A stretch of DNA of 57,892 nucleotides from CAYXDO01 sp964463485 (GCA_964463485.1 CAYXDO010000064.1:1-57892); one strand, 5' to 3'. Positions 37,160 to 48,756 are shown, numbered from the stretch's first letter. Notes: generated by a model not told the origin, from the sequence alone. Made by a program: numbers and translations.

Positions 37160-37507
37160 CTTGGGATCCAGCTGGAAAACCTAATTCGTCCGTTTGCAGG
37201 GAAATGCAAGCAAAACACCACGCGGGCTCGTGGTGGGTTCGATGCCGAGGCGGCGCCCCGTCAAAAGGTCGCGACGACTTTGCACCCTTGGCGCCGATGC
37301 GCGACTCAGTTCTTGACCGAAAGCAAACCGCGGAGAAGACCGAACAGGCCCCCCACTGTAGATGCTATCCCCGTGCCAAACGTGATCCCGCGCGACTTCG
37401 ACGCACCCCTACGCAATTCTCTGCCCAGTCCCGCCGTTCGTTGCCGGAGACCTCGCGCAGATTCGTGACCATCGTAGAGCCGAAACCTGAGGTCTGAACG
37501 CTGACTC
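37160..37507. other. 348-bp gap, no confident gene
   Basis: The gap lies between the kinase start and the tpiA stop. On the minus strand a frame is open from the end of tpiA to a stop at 37306-37308; its last part reads SRGITFGTGIASTVGGLFGL, but its only start is a TTG at 37416, giving 36 aa. It is at the position where secG often follows tpiA, yet it lacks the SecG hairpin. The kinase promoter must lie here, but no convincing -35/-10 pair was found. Confidence 0.4.
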
Positions 37508-38272
37508 TCATTCGGCTCGAGCAGCGGCCCTGGCGATGGCGAGAAAGCTCGCCGCGTCGAGCGACGCCCCGCCGATCAACCCGCCGTCGACGTCGCGTTG
37601 GCCGAAGAGCTCCTTGGCGTTCTCCGGTTTCACCGACCCTCCGTATTGAATTCGAATCGTCTGGGCGGCCTCGTCTCCGAGGAGCCGCCCGAGCTCGCTC
37701 CTGAGGTGAGCGTGGGCCTCTTGCGCCTGAGCCGGCGTAGCGACTTTGCCGGTTCCGATGGCCCAGACCGGCTCGTACGCGATCACCAAGTCCAAAGCGG
37801 CGCCGTCCGGGAGCTCCTTGATGCCAGCGGTGAGTTGCCGAGAAATCACCTCGAGGGTCCGGTTGCTCTCGCGTTCGCTGAGTGTCTCACCGAGGCACAG
37901 AATCGCGCGAAGGCCGCCTCGCAGGACCGCTCCGACTTTGCGCCCCACGAGCTCGTCAGACTCTCCGAAGAGTTGTCTTCGCTCCGAGTGCCCGACGATC
38001 ACGTAGCGACAACCGACGTCCGCGAGCATCGCGACGGAGACTTCTCCGGTAAACGCGCCTTGGCGTTCGAAATGCGCGTTTTGAGCGGCAAGTCGCACTT
38101 TGGAGCCGACCAGGCGATGAGAGGCCGGGTGGAGCGCCGTGAAAGGCGGCGCTATGCCGACCTCGACGCCTTCGATCGCGTCTGCGGTCGCCCGGATCGA
38201 GTCGACGAGGCCGAGCGCCTCACCGACGGTCTTGAACATCTTCCAGTTGCCGCAGACGAAGGGAACTCTCAT
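37508..38272 (-). CDS. tpiA: Triose-phosphate isomerase
   Basis: A 254-aa glycolytic enzyme interconverting dihydroxyacetone phosphate and glyceraldehyde 3-phosphate. Seen are the N-terminal FVCGNWKMFKT (catalytic Asn and Lys), VIVGHSERRQLFGE (catalytic His) and VIAYEPVWAIGTGKVATPAQ (catalytic Glu and flexible loop), ending with IQYGGSVKPENA and the phosphate-binding GLIGGASLD. Length is standard. Its ATG overlaps the pgk stop by four bases, so it is the last gene of the gap-pgk-tpiA operon. Confidence 0.97.
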   Translation of the reverse strand: MRVPFVCGNWKMFKTVGEALGLVDSIRATADAIEGVEVGIAPPFTALHPASHRLVGSKVRLAAQNAHFERQGAFTGEVSVAMLADVGCRYVIVGHSERRQLFGESDELVGRKVGAVLRGGLRAILCLGETLSERESNRTLEVISRQLTAGIKELPDGAALDLVIAYEPVWAIGTGKVATPAQAQEAHAHLRSELGRLLGDEAAQTIRIQYGGSVKPENAKELFGQRDVDGGLIGGASLDAASFLAIARAAARAE

Positions 38273-39450
38273 TGCTCCTCCAGAGCAGCCACACCGGGCA
38301 GAGCTCGGCCCTCCATGAATTCGAGGCTCGCGCCGCCTCCGGTGGACACGTGAGTGATCTTGTCGGCCACACCCGCTTTTTCGACGGCCGCAGCGGAGTC
38401 ACCTCCGCCGACCACACTCTTGGCTCGGCTGGACGCGATGGCCTTGGCGACGGCCATGGTACCCGCGGCGAAACGTTCCCACTCGAACACACCCATGGGT
38501 CCGTTCCAGAAGACCGTCTTTGCGCCTTCGAGCCTCTGAGTAAAGAGCGCCCGGGTCTTGGGGCCGATGTCGAGGCCCCGGAGGCCTGCGCGAAGCTCGG
38601 CGACCTCTTCGGGTTGCGCATCCTCCGAAAAAGTCGCCGCTGCCACGTGATCGACGGGGAGCAACAACTCACAACCCTTGGCAGCGGCGGACTTCAGCAC
38701 GAGCTCGGCGGAGGCGATGCGATCTTGCTCCACCTTGGAATCGCCCGTGGGCGCCCCCTTGGCGGCGAGGAAAGTGTAGGCCATCGCGCCTCCCACGAGG
38801 ATCGTGTTGGCCTTCTTGACCAGGTTGTCGAGCACCGCGAGCTTGTCGGAGACCTTGGCCCCGCCGAGCACCGCCACGAACGGGCGCTCGGGATCGACCA
38901 GCAACCCTCCGAGCGCGTCGAGCTCCTTCAGCATCAGGAATCCGGCGGCCTTCTCGCGGACGAATCGAACCATGCCGGCGGTCGACGCGTGCGCTCGGTG
39001 CGCAGTGCCGAAGGCGTCGTTCACATACACATCGACGCCATCGGCGAGCGCCCGCGCGAAGGCTTCGTCGTTCTTTTCTTCTCCCGCATGGAAACGCAGG
39101 TTCTCGAGCAAGAGCACGTCGCCCGGACGCAGGTCTCGGATGTTCTTCCGAACACCGTCACCCACGCAGTCGTCGGCGAACACCACCGGCGCACCGAGGA
39201 GGCCCGCGAGGTGGGAACCAACGGGCTCTAAGGACTGCGAAGGATCCCTTCCCTTCGGCCGACCGAGGTGAGAGGCGAGCACGAGCCTCGCGCCGCGCTT
39301 TCGGCACAGCTCGATCGACGGAAGCGCCGCCCGAACGCGTGTATCGTCTCCGATCCCGCCGTCTTCGATGGGCACGTTGAAGTCCACGCGCATGAAGGTG
39401 ACGCGATTCTCGAGCTCGAGCTCGTCGAGCCTTCGAACTTTTTTGACCAT
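38269..39450 (-). CDS. pgk: Phosphoglycerate kinase
   Basis: A 393-aa enzyme making ATP from 1,3-bisphosphoglycerate. Motifs visible are VTFMRVDFNVPIEDGGIGDD, LASHLGRPKG, NDAFGTAHRAHAST, AVLGGAKVSDKLAVLDNL, FWNGPMGVFEWERFAAGT and the C-terminal nucleotide-binding GGGDSAAAVEKAG with STGGGASLEF. Complete and of normal length. It overlaps tpiA by four bases and follows gap by 12 bp. Confidence 0.97.
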   Translation of the reverse strand: MVKKVRRLDELELENRVTFMRVDFNVPIEDGGIGDDTRVRAALPSIELCRKRGARLVLASHLGRPKGRDPSQSLEPVGSHLAGLLGAPVVFADDCVGDGVRKNIRDLRPGDVLLLENLRFHAGEEKNDEAFARALADGVDVYVNDAFGTAHRAHASTAGMVRFVREKAAGFLMLKELDALGGLLVDPERPFVAVLGGAKVSDKLAVLDNLVKKANTILVGGAMAYTFLAAKGAPTGDSKVEQDRIASAELVLKSAAAKGCELLLPVDHVAAATFSEDAQPEEVAELRAGLRGLDIGPKTRALFTQRLEGAKTVFWNGPMGVFEWERFAAGTMAVAKAIASSRAKSVVGGGDSAAAVEKAGVADKITHVSTGGGASLEFMEGRALPGVAALEEQ

Positions 39451-39462
39451 GGTGTGCCTCTC

Positions 39463-40461
<999 letters not shown>

Positions 40462-40501
40462 CTCTTCAAACCTCCTCGCCCGCGCTCGGCTGGGCGCTCA
40501 C

Positions 40502-40530
40502 GGTCTAGGGTAAAGAACTCACGACGTCAA
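40502..40530 (-). promoter_or_regulatory. Candidate sigma-70-type promoter for gap-pgk-tpiA
   Basis: On the minus strand TTGACG (-35, five of six consensus bases; plus-strand 40525-40530) is separated by 17 bases from TAGACC (-10, three of six; 40502-40507). The initiation point would lie about 30-35 bases upstream of the gap start codon and its GAGGAGG site. Spacing is ideal but the -10 match is modest. Confidence 0.45.
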
Positions 40531-40730
40531 CGCGTCCGAGTTTGAAAAATCGACCGATTTCTTTGGCCGTTCTAGCGACGAAGTCGCCAACTTTCCGATG
40601 GGTATCGACACCCGGAGAGGAGACTTCGCGAGTGTAACCGCGCCAGGCCGTCGATGGCGCCGAACACGCCCGACAGAAAGGTCGGTCCGACCCTTGACGT
40701 GGGAGACGGTCCGTCGTTCGATCCGGCCTC

Positions 40731-43343
40731 TTGGTCGCCGCAGCCCTCGAGTGCCTCACCGCTCTGTTCGATCGAGCTTCGACCGTCGACGTCCGGCGCG
40801 AAGCCGCCCATGGGCTTCGAGAGGCCGTGAAAGCTCCGCATCGAGCGCTCGATCTGGCGGAGTTCGTCGAGCGTGAGTTTCCGATCGCGTGGGGACCGTC
40901 CACTGGATGTTATCCATGGCGCCTGTTGTCGTGGGCGGCCAACGAGAAGAACCCGCGACTTCCCGCCGTCGAGGAGGTCGCGAATGAGGGCCTCTCGTTC
41001 GACATCTCGAGCGCACTCATGGGCTGGGCCGAGGCCGGAATCGCGCACCAACCAGACGACCGAACCCTGGTTTTGAGTTTGTGCGGTCTGGTGCTCGCCG
41101 AGTCGGCGGCCGTCGCGGCAGACGGCGACGTCTTCGATCACGGCGCGGCGAAGTTCTTCAAAGCCGGCTCGAAGCACCTCCCGGCTCACATCTTCGACCG
41201 AGCCTGTCACGAATGGATGGCGGCGATCGCTCGAACCTTTGGCGCACAATCGGCCGCGGCCAAGATCGCACACTTGCCCAAAGACGCGGCGGTCGCCCGG
41301 CGATGGACGCTCGCGGTGGACGCTTGGTCGAACGAAGCCGCGCTTCGGGAGCTCCTAGACGCTCAATCCGAGGAGCTCTCGTACCGCTGGCACGCGCTCA
41401 ATAGCCTGTCGCCGAAGGCAAGCGACACGCTCGTGGACGCCGCCCGACGACACGTCGCATCGGTCGCAGCCATCTCGCTCAAGGAATCGCTGCCGGATCG
41501 ATTCGAGATCCTCGGAGTCGCCCGGGCCTCGCGGTACTTGAAGCCCCAAGAAATTTCCAAGCTCGCACCGCGCGCGATGTTCTTCGTCGCCAAGGGGATC
41601 GCGGAGGGCCGCGCGGCGCCCGCGTGCGCCATCTACGACGGGCTGTCGATCATGGATGGATCGAGCCCAACGAGCTTCGCACAGGCTTTCAGCCGCGCGA
41701 ACCTGGCCGTACCGGGCCCGCACACACCCGCGTTTGGGCGGGCCGGAATCGACATGCTCAGGCGTCGGCCCGATCTCGCGCGCGTGCTCGGCACGACGGA
41801 CATCGAGGCGGTGATCGCGCCCATGCTGAGCTCGTCGAACGCTCGGATGGCCTCGGCCGCGGTCGATCTCACGCTCGAGGCGCTCGGCCTCCGGAACGCC
41901 ATCGGCCCCATGGTCGACGCGCGAATTTACTCCGCGTGGGGTCCCGCCACCGCGAAGACTCGAGCAGAGTGGGGTCATGAGCCTCACCTCGGCAGCCGCG
42001 AGATCTGGTCCAAACGATTGAACGACCTCATCGAGGAGCTCGCTGCCCGCCCCGGGCTAGACGCGCCGACCCGCCTCCCCGCCCTCCGTAGGCTGCGGGC
42101 GAGGGACGAGCACCGCGCCGAACACCTCGTGATCTCGGGGATCGGTTCGGCCCGAGACTACCGAGCGCTCACTCTCGAGTTCGTAGCCGAGTCTCGCACG
42201 CGGCCCGTGCGTCTCATCGAGGCGCTCGCTGAGATCGACTTTTCGCCCGAGGAAGTCACCGATACGATCGTGAGCCTCGAATCCAGGTGGCCAGGGTGCG
42301 CCGACGCCCTGCTCCAACGCGCCTTCGAGCGGGCCAGAGAGCCCGGCAAGGAGCAAACTCACGCTGACGCCTTCGCCAAGCTCCTCGAGCTTCGCTATCA
42401 AGTCTCAGTCTCGGCGCGAGCCAAGTGGATCGAAGAGCTCGAGAGTTACTCGAAAGAGGGTTGGAATGGCTCCGGCGCCGTGGCCAAGGCAATCGCGGTC
42501 ATGAAGGCGGACCAAGCCTTCGCCACCGTCGAGGCTCCCGAGCAGTCGCTGATCGAAGCCATCGAAAAGTGGGTCGAGGTCGTTCACAGCCTTGGCAGCA
42601 CGATTTCCGGAAAGCGGGAGTGGGTACCGCCCGCACTCACCGCGCGCCTCGCCCAACTCATCGCCGACGAGGTCGCCAAGACGCCCGAAGGCAACCGGGC
42701 TAGGGCAATCACTGGACTCAGCGCGCTCTTCAAGACCAAGGCCCACGGACTCGAGCCCGCGTCGAACTTTCTGGGGAACGTGCTGCGCAGGCTGATGGCC
42801 GATGCCTCAGGCCTGCTCGACGACGCCGAGGTCGAAGACCTCGACGCCCCGACGATCTTTCGCGAGCTCCGACTCATGAGCGCTTCGGTGGGGCTCCCCG
42901 TCGCCGAACCGTCGCTCCTGCTCGCCGAGCTCGCGCTGCAGCTCGCGGGCGAGCGAGGGATCAGCGCGAGCTACCGATCGATCGCCGACGAGACCAAGGT
43001 GCCGCGGCGAACCTATCACCTTTGCCCGGACGAGCTCAGCCGTCTGATCGGCAGCCTACTCACCAGCGTCAAGGAGCAGCTCGGCGCGCACGCGCTGATC
43101 GTAGAGGCCTCTCCAGCCCGAGTTCACCTGACCTTCCCAAATCAGCCCCGAGCCGGTGAGTATGCGTCGAAGCTGCTGGCCTGGATGCAGGGCGAGAAGG
43201 TCGAAGGGTTTCGGCATGAGGCAGGATCCCAGGCGCTCCGCCAAATCCTCGAACGAAACGGCCGCAAGCAATTTCGCCTCGGCCTCGACGCGAACGAAGA
43301 CCGCCTCCAGCTCGAGATCGAGTGGCTCTCGAAGAGCGCGTGA
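40731..43343 (+). CDS. Large helical protein of unknown function (870 aa)
   Basis: Soluble, with no signal or membrane segments, and almost entirely alpha-helical, rich in Ala, Glu, Arg and Leu. Repeated helix pairs suggest HEAT/ARM-like solenoid stretches (for example MASAAVDLTLEALGLRNAIG; LARLIADEV-type runs near 640). Near the C-terminus (about 730-760) SYRSIADETKVPRRTYHLCP could be a small helix-turn-helix. The final 100 residues are alpha/beta. TTG 40731 is the only start in the open frame and lacks an obvious ribosome site; an internal start is possible. No family is recognised. It is divergent from the glycolytic operon and convergent with the AlkB-like gene. Confidence 0.75.
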   Translation: MVAAALECLTALFDRASTVDVRREAAHGLREAVKAPHRALDLAEFVEREFPIAWGPSTGCYPWRLLSWAANEKNPRLPAVEEVANEGLSFDISSALMGWAEAGIAHQPDDRTLVLSLCGLVLAESAAVAADGDVFDHGAAKFFKAGSKHLPAHIFDRACHEWMAAIARTFGAQSAAAKIAHLPKDAAVARRWTLAVDAWSNEAALRELLDAQSEELSYRWHALNSLSPKASDTLVDAARRHVASVAAISLKESLPDRFEILGVARASRYLKPQEISKLAPRAMFFVAKGIAEGRAAPACAIYDGLSIMDGSSPTSFAQAFSRANLAVPGPHTPAFGRAGIDMLRRRPDLARVLGTTDIEAVIAPMLSSSNARMASAAVDLTLEALGLRNAIGPMVDARIYSAWGPATAKTRAEWGHEPHLGSREIWSKRLNDLIEELAARPGLDAPTRLPALRRLRARDEHRAEHLVISGIGSARDYRALTLEFVAESRTRPVRLIEALAEIDFSPEEVTDTIVSLESRWPGCADALLQRAFERAREPGKEQTHADAFAKLLELRYQVSVSARAKWIEELESYSKEGWNGSGAVAKAIAVMKADQAFATVEAPEQSLIEAIEKWVEVVHSLGSTISGKREWVPPALTARLAQLIADEVAKTPEGNRARAITGLSALFKTKAHGLEPASNFLGNVLRRLMADASGLLDDAEVEDLDAPTIFRELRLMSASVGLPVAEPSLLLAELALQLAGERGISASYRSIADETKVPRRTYHLCPDELSRLIGSLLTSVKEQLGAHALIVEASPARVHLTFPNQPRAGEYASKLLAWMQGEKVEGFRHEAGSQALRQILERNGRKQFRLGLDANEDRLQLEIEWLSKSA

Positions 43344-43376
43344 GCGCGACGCTCACCTTCGTTTCCTTCGCCGAGG

Positions 43377-43979
43377 TCACGTCCGAATCGAGGCCTCCGA
43401 ACCGATGATCCTCCGAAAAGTCAGGTTGATCCTCTCCCCGACCGCTGACTTGGTCTTCGGCACCGAGTGCCGATAGTGAGTTTGAATCGTCCCGCCCATC
43501 ACGAGGAGCGACCCGTGCGGTAGGCGCAAGTCGACTCGGTCAGCTTTGTCCTTCTTGTGCGCCAGGCGAAAGAGCCGCTCGGCGCCCAGCGAGACGGACG
43601 CGATGATCGGGTTCGCTCCGAGCTCCGGCTCGTCGTCGCTGTGCCAACCCATCGAATCGGCGCCATCGCGATAGAGGTTCGCGAGCACGCCATTGAATCG
43701 GACGTCGAGCATGAGTTGCAGCCGATCGCGGAGCGCCCCGAGCGCTGGCGTCATGGGGAACGGAACGTTGACGACGCCTGAGTACGCGTAGACCGCCTCA
43801 GCGTCGCCAAGCCACACCGTCAGGCGCGGCTCGAGAATGTCCTTTCCAAACATCCGAATCGTCTTTTGGACCCAGGGCAGCTCCGCTCGAAGCTCCTCGA
43901 AGAGCGTCCGCGCCTCCCCCTGAGCGATCCACTCGGGCTCCAGCTGGAAGTAGGCTCCGGAGGCCAACGTCGTGTACAT
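43377..43979 (-). CDS. alkB: AlkB-like 2-oxoglutarate/Fe(II) dioxygenase
   Basis: A 200-aa enzyme of the DNA/RNA alkylation-repair type. ATG 43979 gives the start YTTLASGAYFQLEPEWI; an open frame upstream is not protein-like. The core has PRLTVWLGDAEAVYAYSG (substrate lid), NLYRDGADSMGWHSDDEPEL with the iron-binding HxD, FRLAHKKDKA, and the distal His in THYRHSVPK followed by RINLTFRRI, where the Arg binds 2-oxoglutarate. All cofactor residues are present. Length and order match ALKBH2/3-type bacterial proteins. It diverges from the FHA gene, with 55 bp between starts. Confidence 0.92.
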   Translation of the reverse strand: MYTTLASGAYFQLEPEWIAQGEARTLFEELRAELPWVQKTIRMFGKDILEPRLTVWLGDAEAVYAYSGVVNVPFPMTPALGALRDRLQLMLDVRFNGVLANLYRDGADSMGWHSDDEPELGANPIIASVSLGAERLFRLAHKKDKADRVDLRLPHGSLLVMGGTIQTHYRHSVPKTKSAVGERINLTFRRIIGSEASIRT

Positions 43980-44034
43980 GCCCCATGTTCGCGCGCCCCT
44001 TGCCTCCGGGAACCTCTTTCGACACCTTTGTTTC

Positions 44035-44571
44035 GTGAGCACGCGCGGCGCGCCCACCGGAAAATGGGAGTCCATTCCCAAGCACCTCTCGGGAGCGGTG
44101 GAGCACGACCTGAAGAAGGCGGGCGCCCGATTCCTCGTTCGACGACCAGGTGTCAAAGAGGTCGAGGTCAAGATCGACAAGTCGGAGTTCATCATTGGGC
44201 GCCAAGCGTCCCAGGTCGATCTCGTGCTCGACGACGACCTCGTGTCTCGAAAACATGCGAGCCTCTCGATGGACGAGCGCGGCTATTTCAAGCTCCAAGA
44301 TCTCGACAGTCGTAACGGCATCACCTTCCAGGGCCGAACCGTGCGACGGCTGAACCTCGTCGATGGAGACGTGTTCGCGATCGGCAGCACTGAGCTCACT
44401 TTCAAAGCCAACATGAGCCGCGCCTTCGATGCGCCGGCCGCACCGTCGACCCCACCGCCACCCCCTAGGGGCGAGAGCATCGCAGTGCCCGAGCCCGAAA
44501 TCGAAGCCGTTGACGAGGGTGGCCCCGGACTCGATCCTCCCACGCGAAGCCGGCGCAACCCCGACGGGTGA
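44035..44571 (+). CDS. FHA-domain protein
   Basis: A 178-aa soluble protein from GTG 44035; an upstream ATG at 43972 would overlap the 5' end of alkB. Residues about 45-130 are a forkhead-associated domain that binds phosphothreonine: FIIGRQASQVDLVLDD, LVSRKHASLSMDERGYF (Ser/Arg/His contact loop) and DLDSRNGITFQGRTVRRL. Binding residues are intact. The C-terminal 50 residues are Pro-rich and disordered. Partners are probably phosphorylated by the Hanks kinases typical of this genome. The HtrA protease gene follows 85 bp downstream. Confidence 0.9.
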   Translation: MSTRGAPTGKWESIPKHLSGAVEHDLKKAGARFLVRRPGVKEVEVKIDKSEFIIGRQASQVDLVLDDDLVSRKHASLSMDERGYFKLQDLDSRNGITFQGRTVRRLNLVDGDVFAIGSTELTFKANMSRAFDAPAAPSTPPPPPRGESIAVPEPEIEAVDEGGPGLDPPTRSRRNPDG

Positions 44572-44656
44572 AGGCTGCGGCTCGGACCGAAAAGAGAATC
44601 TCCGGGCGCTCGCAATAAGTCGGGCTCGTTCAACGTTCAAAGGCTCGGAGAGACAA

Positions 44657-46009
<1,353 letters not shown>

Positions 46010-46054
46010 GGAATGAGGCTGAAGGAGAGCTCGTTTCAGTTCAAACGAGTCACT

Positions 46055-46621
46055 TCAGTTCAAACGACTGCGCAAAGACTCGAGGAGCTTGCTCATCATT
46101 TCGTAGAGCTCCTCTGGGTTGCGCGCCTCTTCGAGCTCCTCGATCGATCGCTCGAAAGAATCTGCGGTCGGATGCGCGCGAAAAAATGTCTCGAGTGTCA
46201 GACGCGCGAGGTCCAACACGTGCGGATTGCTCGCCAGCTCGACGGCCGCAGCCAACGGCCCCAGCGTTCGCGCGCGCTCCCCCGCTCGATCCAGATCGGA
46301 CGCGATCCCTGGATGCGCATCGACGAGCTCCGCCATCGCCAAACGAAGCTCTGGAATGCCGGGCGGAGTCTCCTCGTCGTCGGCCGACGAATCACCGGTC
46401 AGCACGCGCTGCCCGGGCGAATCGATTCTGCCCTCGACGACGAGCAACCCTCGTTCGGCTTCGTCGATGAGCAGGTCCAAAAGATCGGCAGGAAGCTCCT
46501 CCGGGCCGGGAGAGAAGAGAACGGTGTTGGGGTCGTTTCGGATCGTCATCGGCTCCGATCGTCGAGAGTCGCTCCCGCCGAGCTTCAGCGTCAAGACCGT
46601 TCCCGCGCGGATCCTCTTCAA
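46055..46621 (-). CDS. Unknown 188-aa acidic protein, last gene of the Xer run
   Basis: A TTG start at 46621 shares bases with the TGA stop of the recombinase gene (TTGA), favouring translational coupling; ATG 46549 (TIRNDPNTVLF) is the alternative. The protein is acidic and helical in its C-terminal half (FERSIEELEEARNPEELYEM; LLESLRSRLN). No domain is recognised. It ends the seven-gene minus-strand run and is convergent with htrA. Confidence 0.7.
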   Translation of the reverse strand: MKRIRAGTVLTLKLGGSDSRRSEPMTIRNDPNTVLFSPGPEELPADLLDLLIDEAERGLLVVEGRIDSPGQRVLTGDSSADDEETPPGIPELRLAMAELVDAHPGIASDLDRAGERARTLGPLAAAVELASNPHVLDLARLTLETFFRAHPTADSFERSIEELEEARNPEELYEMMSKLLESLRSRLN

Positions 46622-47556
46622 CGCCTTGGGTGCGCGCGATCATAGGTAGCTCTCACATGCGCGTCGTCGACGTGCGTGTAGATCTCTGTCGTGCGTAGGT
46701 CCGCGTGGCCGAGCATCACTTGCACGGAACGAAGATCTGCGCCGCCTCTGACCAGGTGAGTTGCGAACGAATGACGCAAATCATGCGGCGAGACGTCTGC
46801 GGGCAGACCGGCGGCGAGCGCCAAACGCTTGAGCGCGAAGAACACGGTCTGACGGGTCACTGGCCTCGAAGGATCGCGTCCCGGAAAGAGCCAATCCGAA
46901 ACCCTCCCATCGAGGAGCAGAGGTCGCTCGACGTTGATCCAATCTGCCACCGAGTCGATCACGATCTGGCCGATCGGGACGAGCCGCTCCTTCATACCTT
47001 TACCGAGGGCCCGGACCGTTCCGTGCTCGAGATCCACGGCGTGAGCACCAAGGCCGGCCGCCTCACTCACACGCAAGCCGGCCCCATACAGCAGCACCAC
47101 GAGCGCGCGATCGCGGGGTCGCAACGCGGACTTCAGCAAGTCACGAACGTCGTCGACGCCAAGGAACGTGGGGAGGGTTCGAGGCTGCCTCGGCAGGTCG
47201 ATCCCGCGCGCCGGATCTTCGGGGAGCCGCTCGGTCTCCACCAGCCATCGAAAGAGGCCACGCGCAGCGATCAACATTCGCGCCTGCGTGCGCGGCGCGA
47301 GCGCGGCCACAGAGAGCGACCTGAGCCAGCCCACGAGATGCTCCGTCCCTACGGACTCAGGGCGTTCACAGCCCGCCTCTACGACGAACCCGACGAGGTC
47401 CGCGAGGTCTCGCGCATAGGACTCGATCGTATTTGGGGCGAGGCTCCGCTCGACCTTCAGATACACCAAGTACTGATCGACGATCTCGTCGATCTCCGTG
47501 AACGGGCGCGGAACGAGCGGTGGATCGGTCGAGATCGGGTCAACGGCCCGTGGCAC
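46618..47556 (-). CDS. Tyrosine site-specific recombinase, XerC/XerD family
   Basis: A 312-aa product from a GTG start. The N-terminal SAM-like DNA-binding domain has VDQYLVYLKVERSLAPNTIE. The catalytic domain has Arg in GAGLRVSEAAGL, Lys in GKGMKERLVPIG, the box HDLRHSFATHLVRGGADLRS, and LGHADLRTTEIYTHV containing the nucleophilic Tyr. All catalytic residues are intact and the length is that of chromosome-dimer resolvases. No phage or integron genes are nearby, so a housekeeping Xer role at dif is likely; whether it is XerC or XerD cannot be decided. It overlaps the upstream cNMP gene by 17 bases. Confidence 0.93.
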   Translation of the reverse strand: MPRAVDPISTDPPLVPRPFTEIDEIVDQYLVYLKVERSLAPNTIESYARDLADLVGFVVEAGCERPESVGTEHLVGWLRSLSVAALAPRTQARMLIAARGLFRWLVETERLPEDPARGIDLPRQPRTLPTFLGVDDVRDLLKSALRPRDRALVVLLYGAGLRVSEAAGLGAHAVDLEHGTVRALGKGMKERLVPIGQIVIDSVADWINVERPLLLDGRVSDWLFPGRDPSRPVTRQTVFFALKRLALAAGLPADVSPHDLRHSFATHLVRGGADLRSVQVMLGHADLRTTEIYTHVDDAHVRATYDRAHPRR

Positions 47557-48130
47557 GCCACACCGCGAATCGCTTCATCTCCGGTTCCGCGTCCTTGAGC
47601 CGAACGCCGACGAGCTCCACGACGTTCATCATCAGCTTCAAACAAGCCTGAGGTTTCTTCGCCTGAAGTGCGATCACGTCTCGCCGCGTGATCTCCAGAA
47701 CCTTCACGTTCGTCTCAGCAGTGGCCGAACAGAGCCGAGGCCCCGAGCGAAGGAGCGCGGCCTCGCCGAGCGTGTCCCCTTCGCCGAGCACACAAAGCTT
47801 CTGCTCCGCGCCATCCGGACCCCGAATCCCGACGCGCAGCGTGCCTTCCACGACCACGAACATCGACTCGCCGATCATGTTCTCCACGAATAACGGCGTA
47901 TACGCAGGGAGCGTCTTCTCGTGCGCGATGCCGCCGAGGATCTGCACTCCGGTGTCCGTGAACGACGCGAACAACTTCGCTTTCTTCAGAGCCTCGAAGA
48001 TCTGCGGTGACACTGCCATGCGGCTTTGACCGCGAGGCTTCGGAGCGGCGCCAGCCGTCGGAGCGGGTCGCGCGGGCACTCCCGGTCGGAGCTGCCAAGA
48101 GCCCCCTTCGCCCGACCCCTCGTTAGACAT
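47540..48130 (-). CDS. Cyclic-nucleotide-binding domain protein (196 aa)
   Basis: A disordered Pro/Ala/Gly-rich leader (1-37) precedes a CRP-type domain at about 45-165: LFASFTDTGVQILGGIAHEK, VENMIGESMFVVVEGTLRVG and GDTLGEAALLRSGPRLCSAT. The phosphate-binding cassette keeps GEAALL but has GPR in place of the R-S/T-A arginine context. A C-terminal helix follows with no helix-turn-helix. It is probably a single-domain signalling adaptor. An internal ATG (AVSPQIFEALKKAK) is an alternative start. It overlaps the recombinase gene by 17 bases, which may couple their expression. Confidence 0.85.
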   Translation of the reverse strand: MSNEGSGEGGSWQLRPGVPARPAPTAGAAPKPRGQSRMAVSPQIFEALKKAKLFASFTDTGVQILGGIAHEKTLPAYTPLFVENMIGESMFVVVEGTLRVGIRGPDGAEQKLCVLGEGDTLGEAALLRSGPRLCSATAETNVKVLEITRRDVIALQAKKPQACLKLMMNVVELVGVRLKDAEPEMKRFAVWRATGR

Positions 48131-48221
48131 TCTGCCGATGTGTATCAGCGCCTGAGCACCCCGGCAAGTTCACGACCGCCAAGCATCGCCGCACCTCAGC
48201 CGACACCAGCCTCGCCCCGCC

Positions 48222-48755
48222 TCAGCGTCCCTGACCGGAGCCCGTCACCGCGGCGTACGCCCGCGCAACGTCCACGTAATGCCGCGGTGACCACGCAAGC
48301 TGGGCGCGCTCCTCGTCGGTCAACGGGCGCTTCACCCGCGCCGGAGACCCTACGGCCAGATGGTGCGCAGGCACCCGCGTCCCCGGTGTCACCACCGCCC
48401 CAGCCCCGATGAACGCTCCTTCGCCGACCACCGCATCGTCCATCACGATCGCCCCCATCCCGATCAGGCTTCCCGACTCCACCGTGCACCCGTGAAGAAT
48501 CGCGCGATGCCCAATCGTCACGTCGTCCCCGACGATCGTGCCGTATTTGTCGGTGGTGACATGAATCACACTGTTGTCCTGAACGTTGACTCGCTTGCCC
48601 AGCCGGATGGGAAAAACGTCGCCGCGAACCACCGCGCCGAACCAGATCGAGCAATCTTCACCGATCTCCACGTCGGCAGCGACGATCCCGGTAGGCGCTA
48701 TCCACACGGTGGGATGCAGTCGCGGCACCTTGTCCAAGTAGGGATAGACGGGCAT
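48222..48755 (-). CDS. Gamma-carbonic-anhydrase-like hexapeptide-repeat protein
   Basis: A 177-aa left-handed beta-helix protein with repeated hexapeptides (VEIGEDCSIWFGAVVRGDVF; VVGDGAFIGAGAVV-type turns). The three metal-ligand histidines of the gamma class can be placed in NSVIHVT and TIGHRAILHGC. The C-terminal helix follows (AVGSPARVKRPLTDEERAQL). Related proteins (YrdA/PaaY/CaiE) vary in activity, so carbonic-anhydrase function is likely but unproven. Its ATG lies one base after the miaB stop. Confidence 0.92.
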   Translation of the reverse strand: MPVYPYLDKVPRLHPTVWIAPTGIVAADVEIGEDCSIWFGAVVRGDVFPIRLGKRVNVQDNSVIHVTTDKYGTIVGDDVTIGHRAILHGCTVESGSLIGMGAIVMDDAVVGEGAFIGAGAVVTPGTRVPAHHLAVGSPARVKRPLTDEERAQLAWSPRHYVDVARAYAAVTGSGQGR

Positions 48756-48756
48756 C

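Noticed and set aside
37306..37500. secG downstream of tpiA
   Set aside because: The position fits, but the open frame lacks the two-helix SecG hairpin and has only a TTG start for 36 aa.
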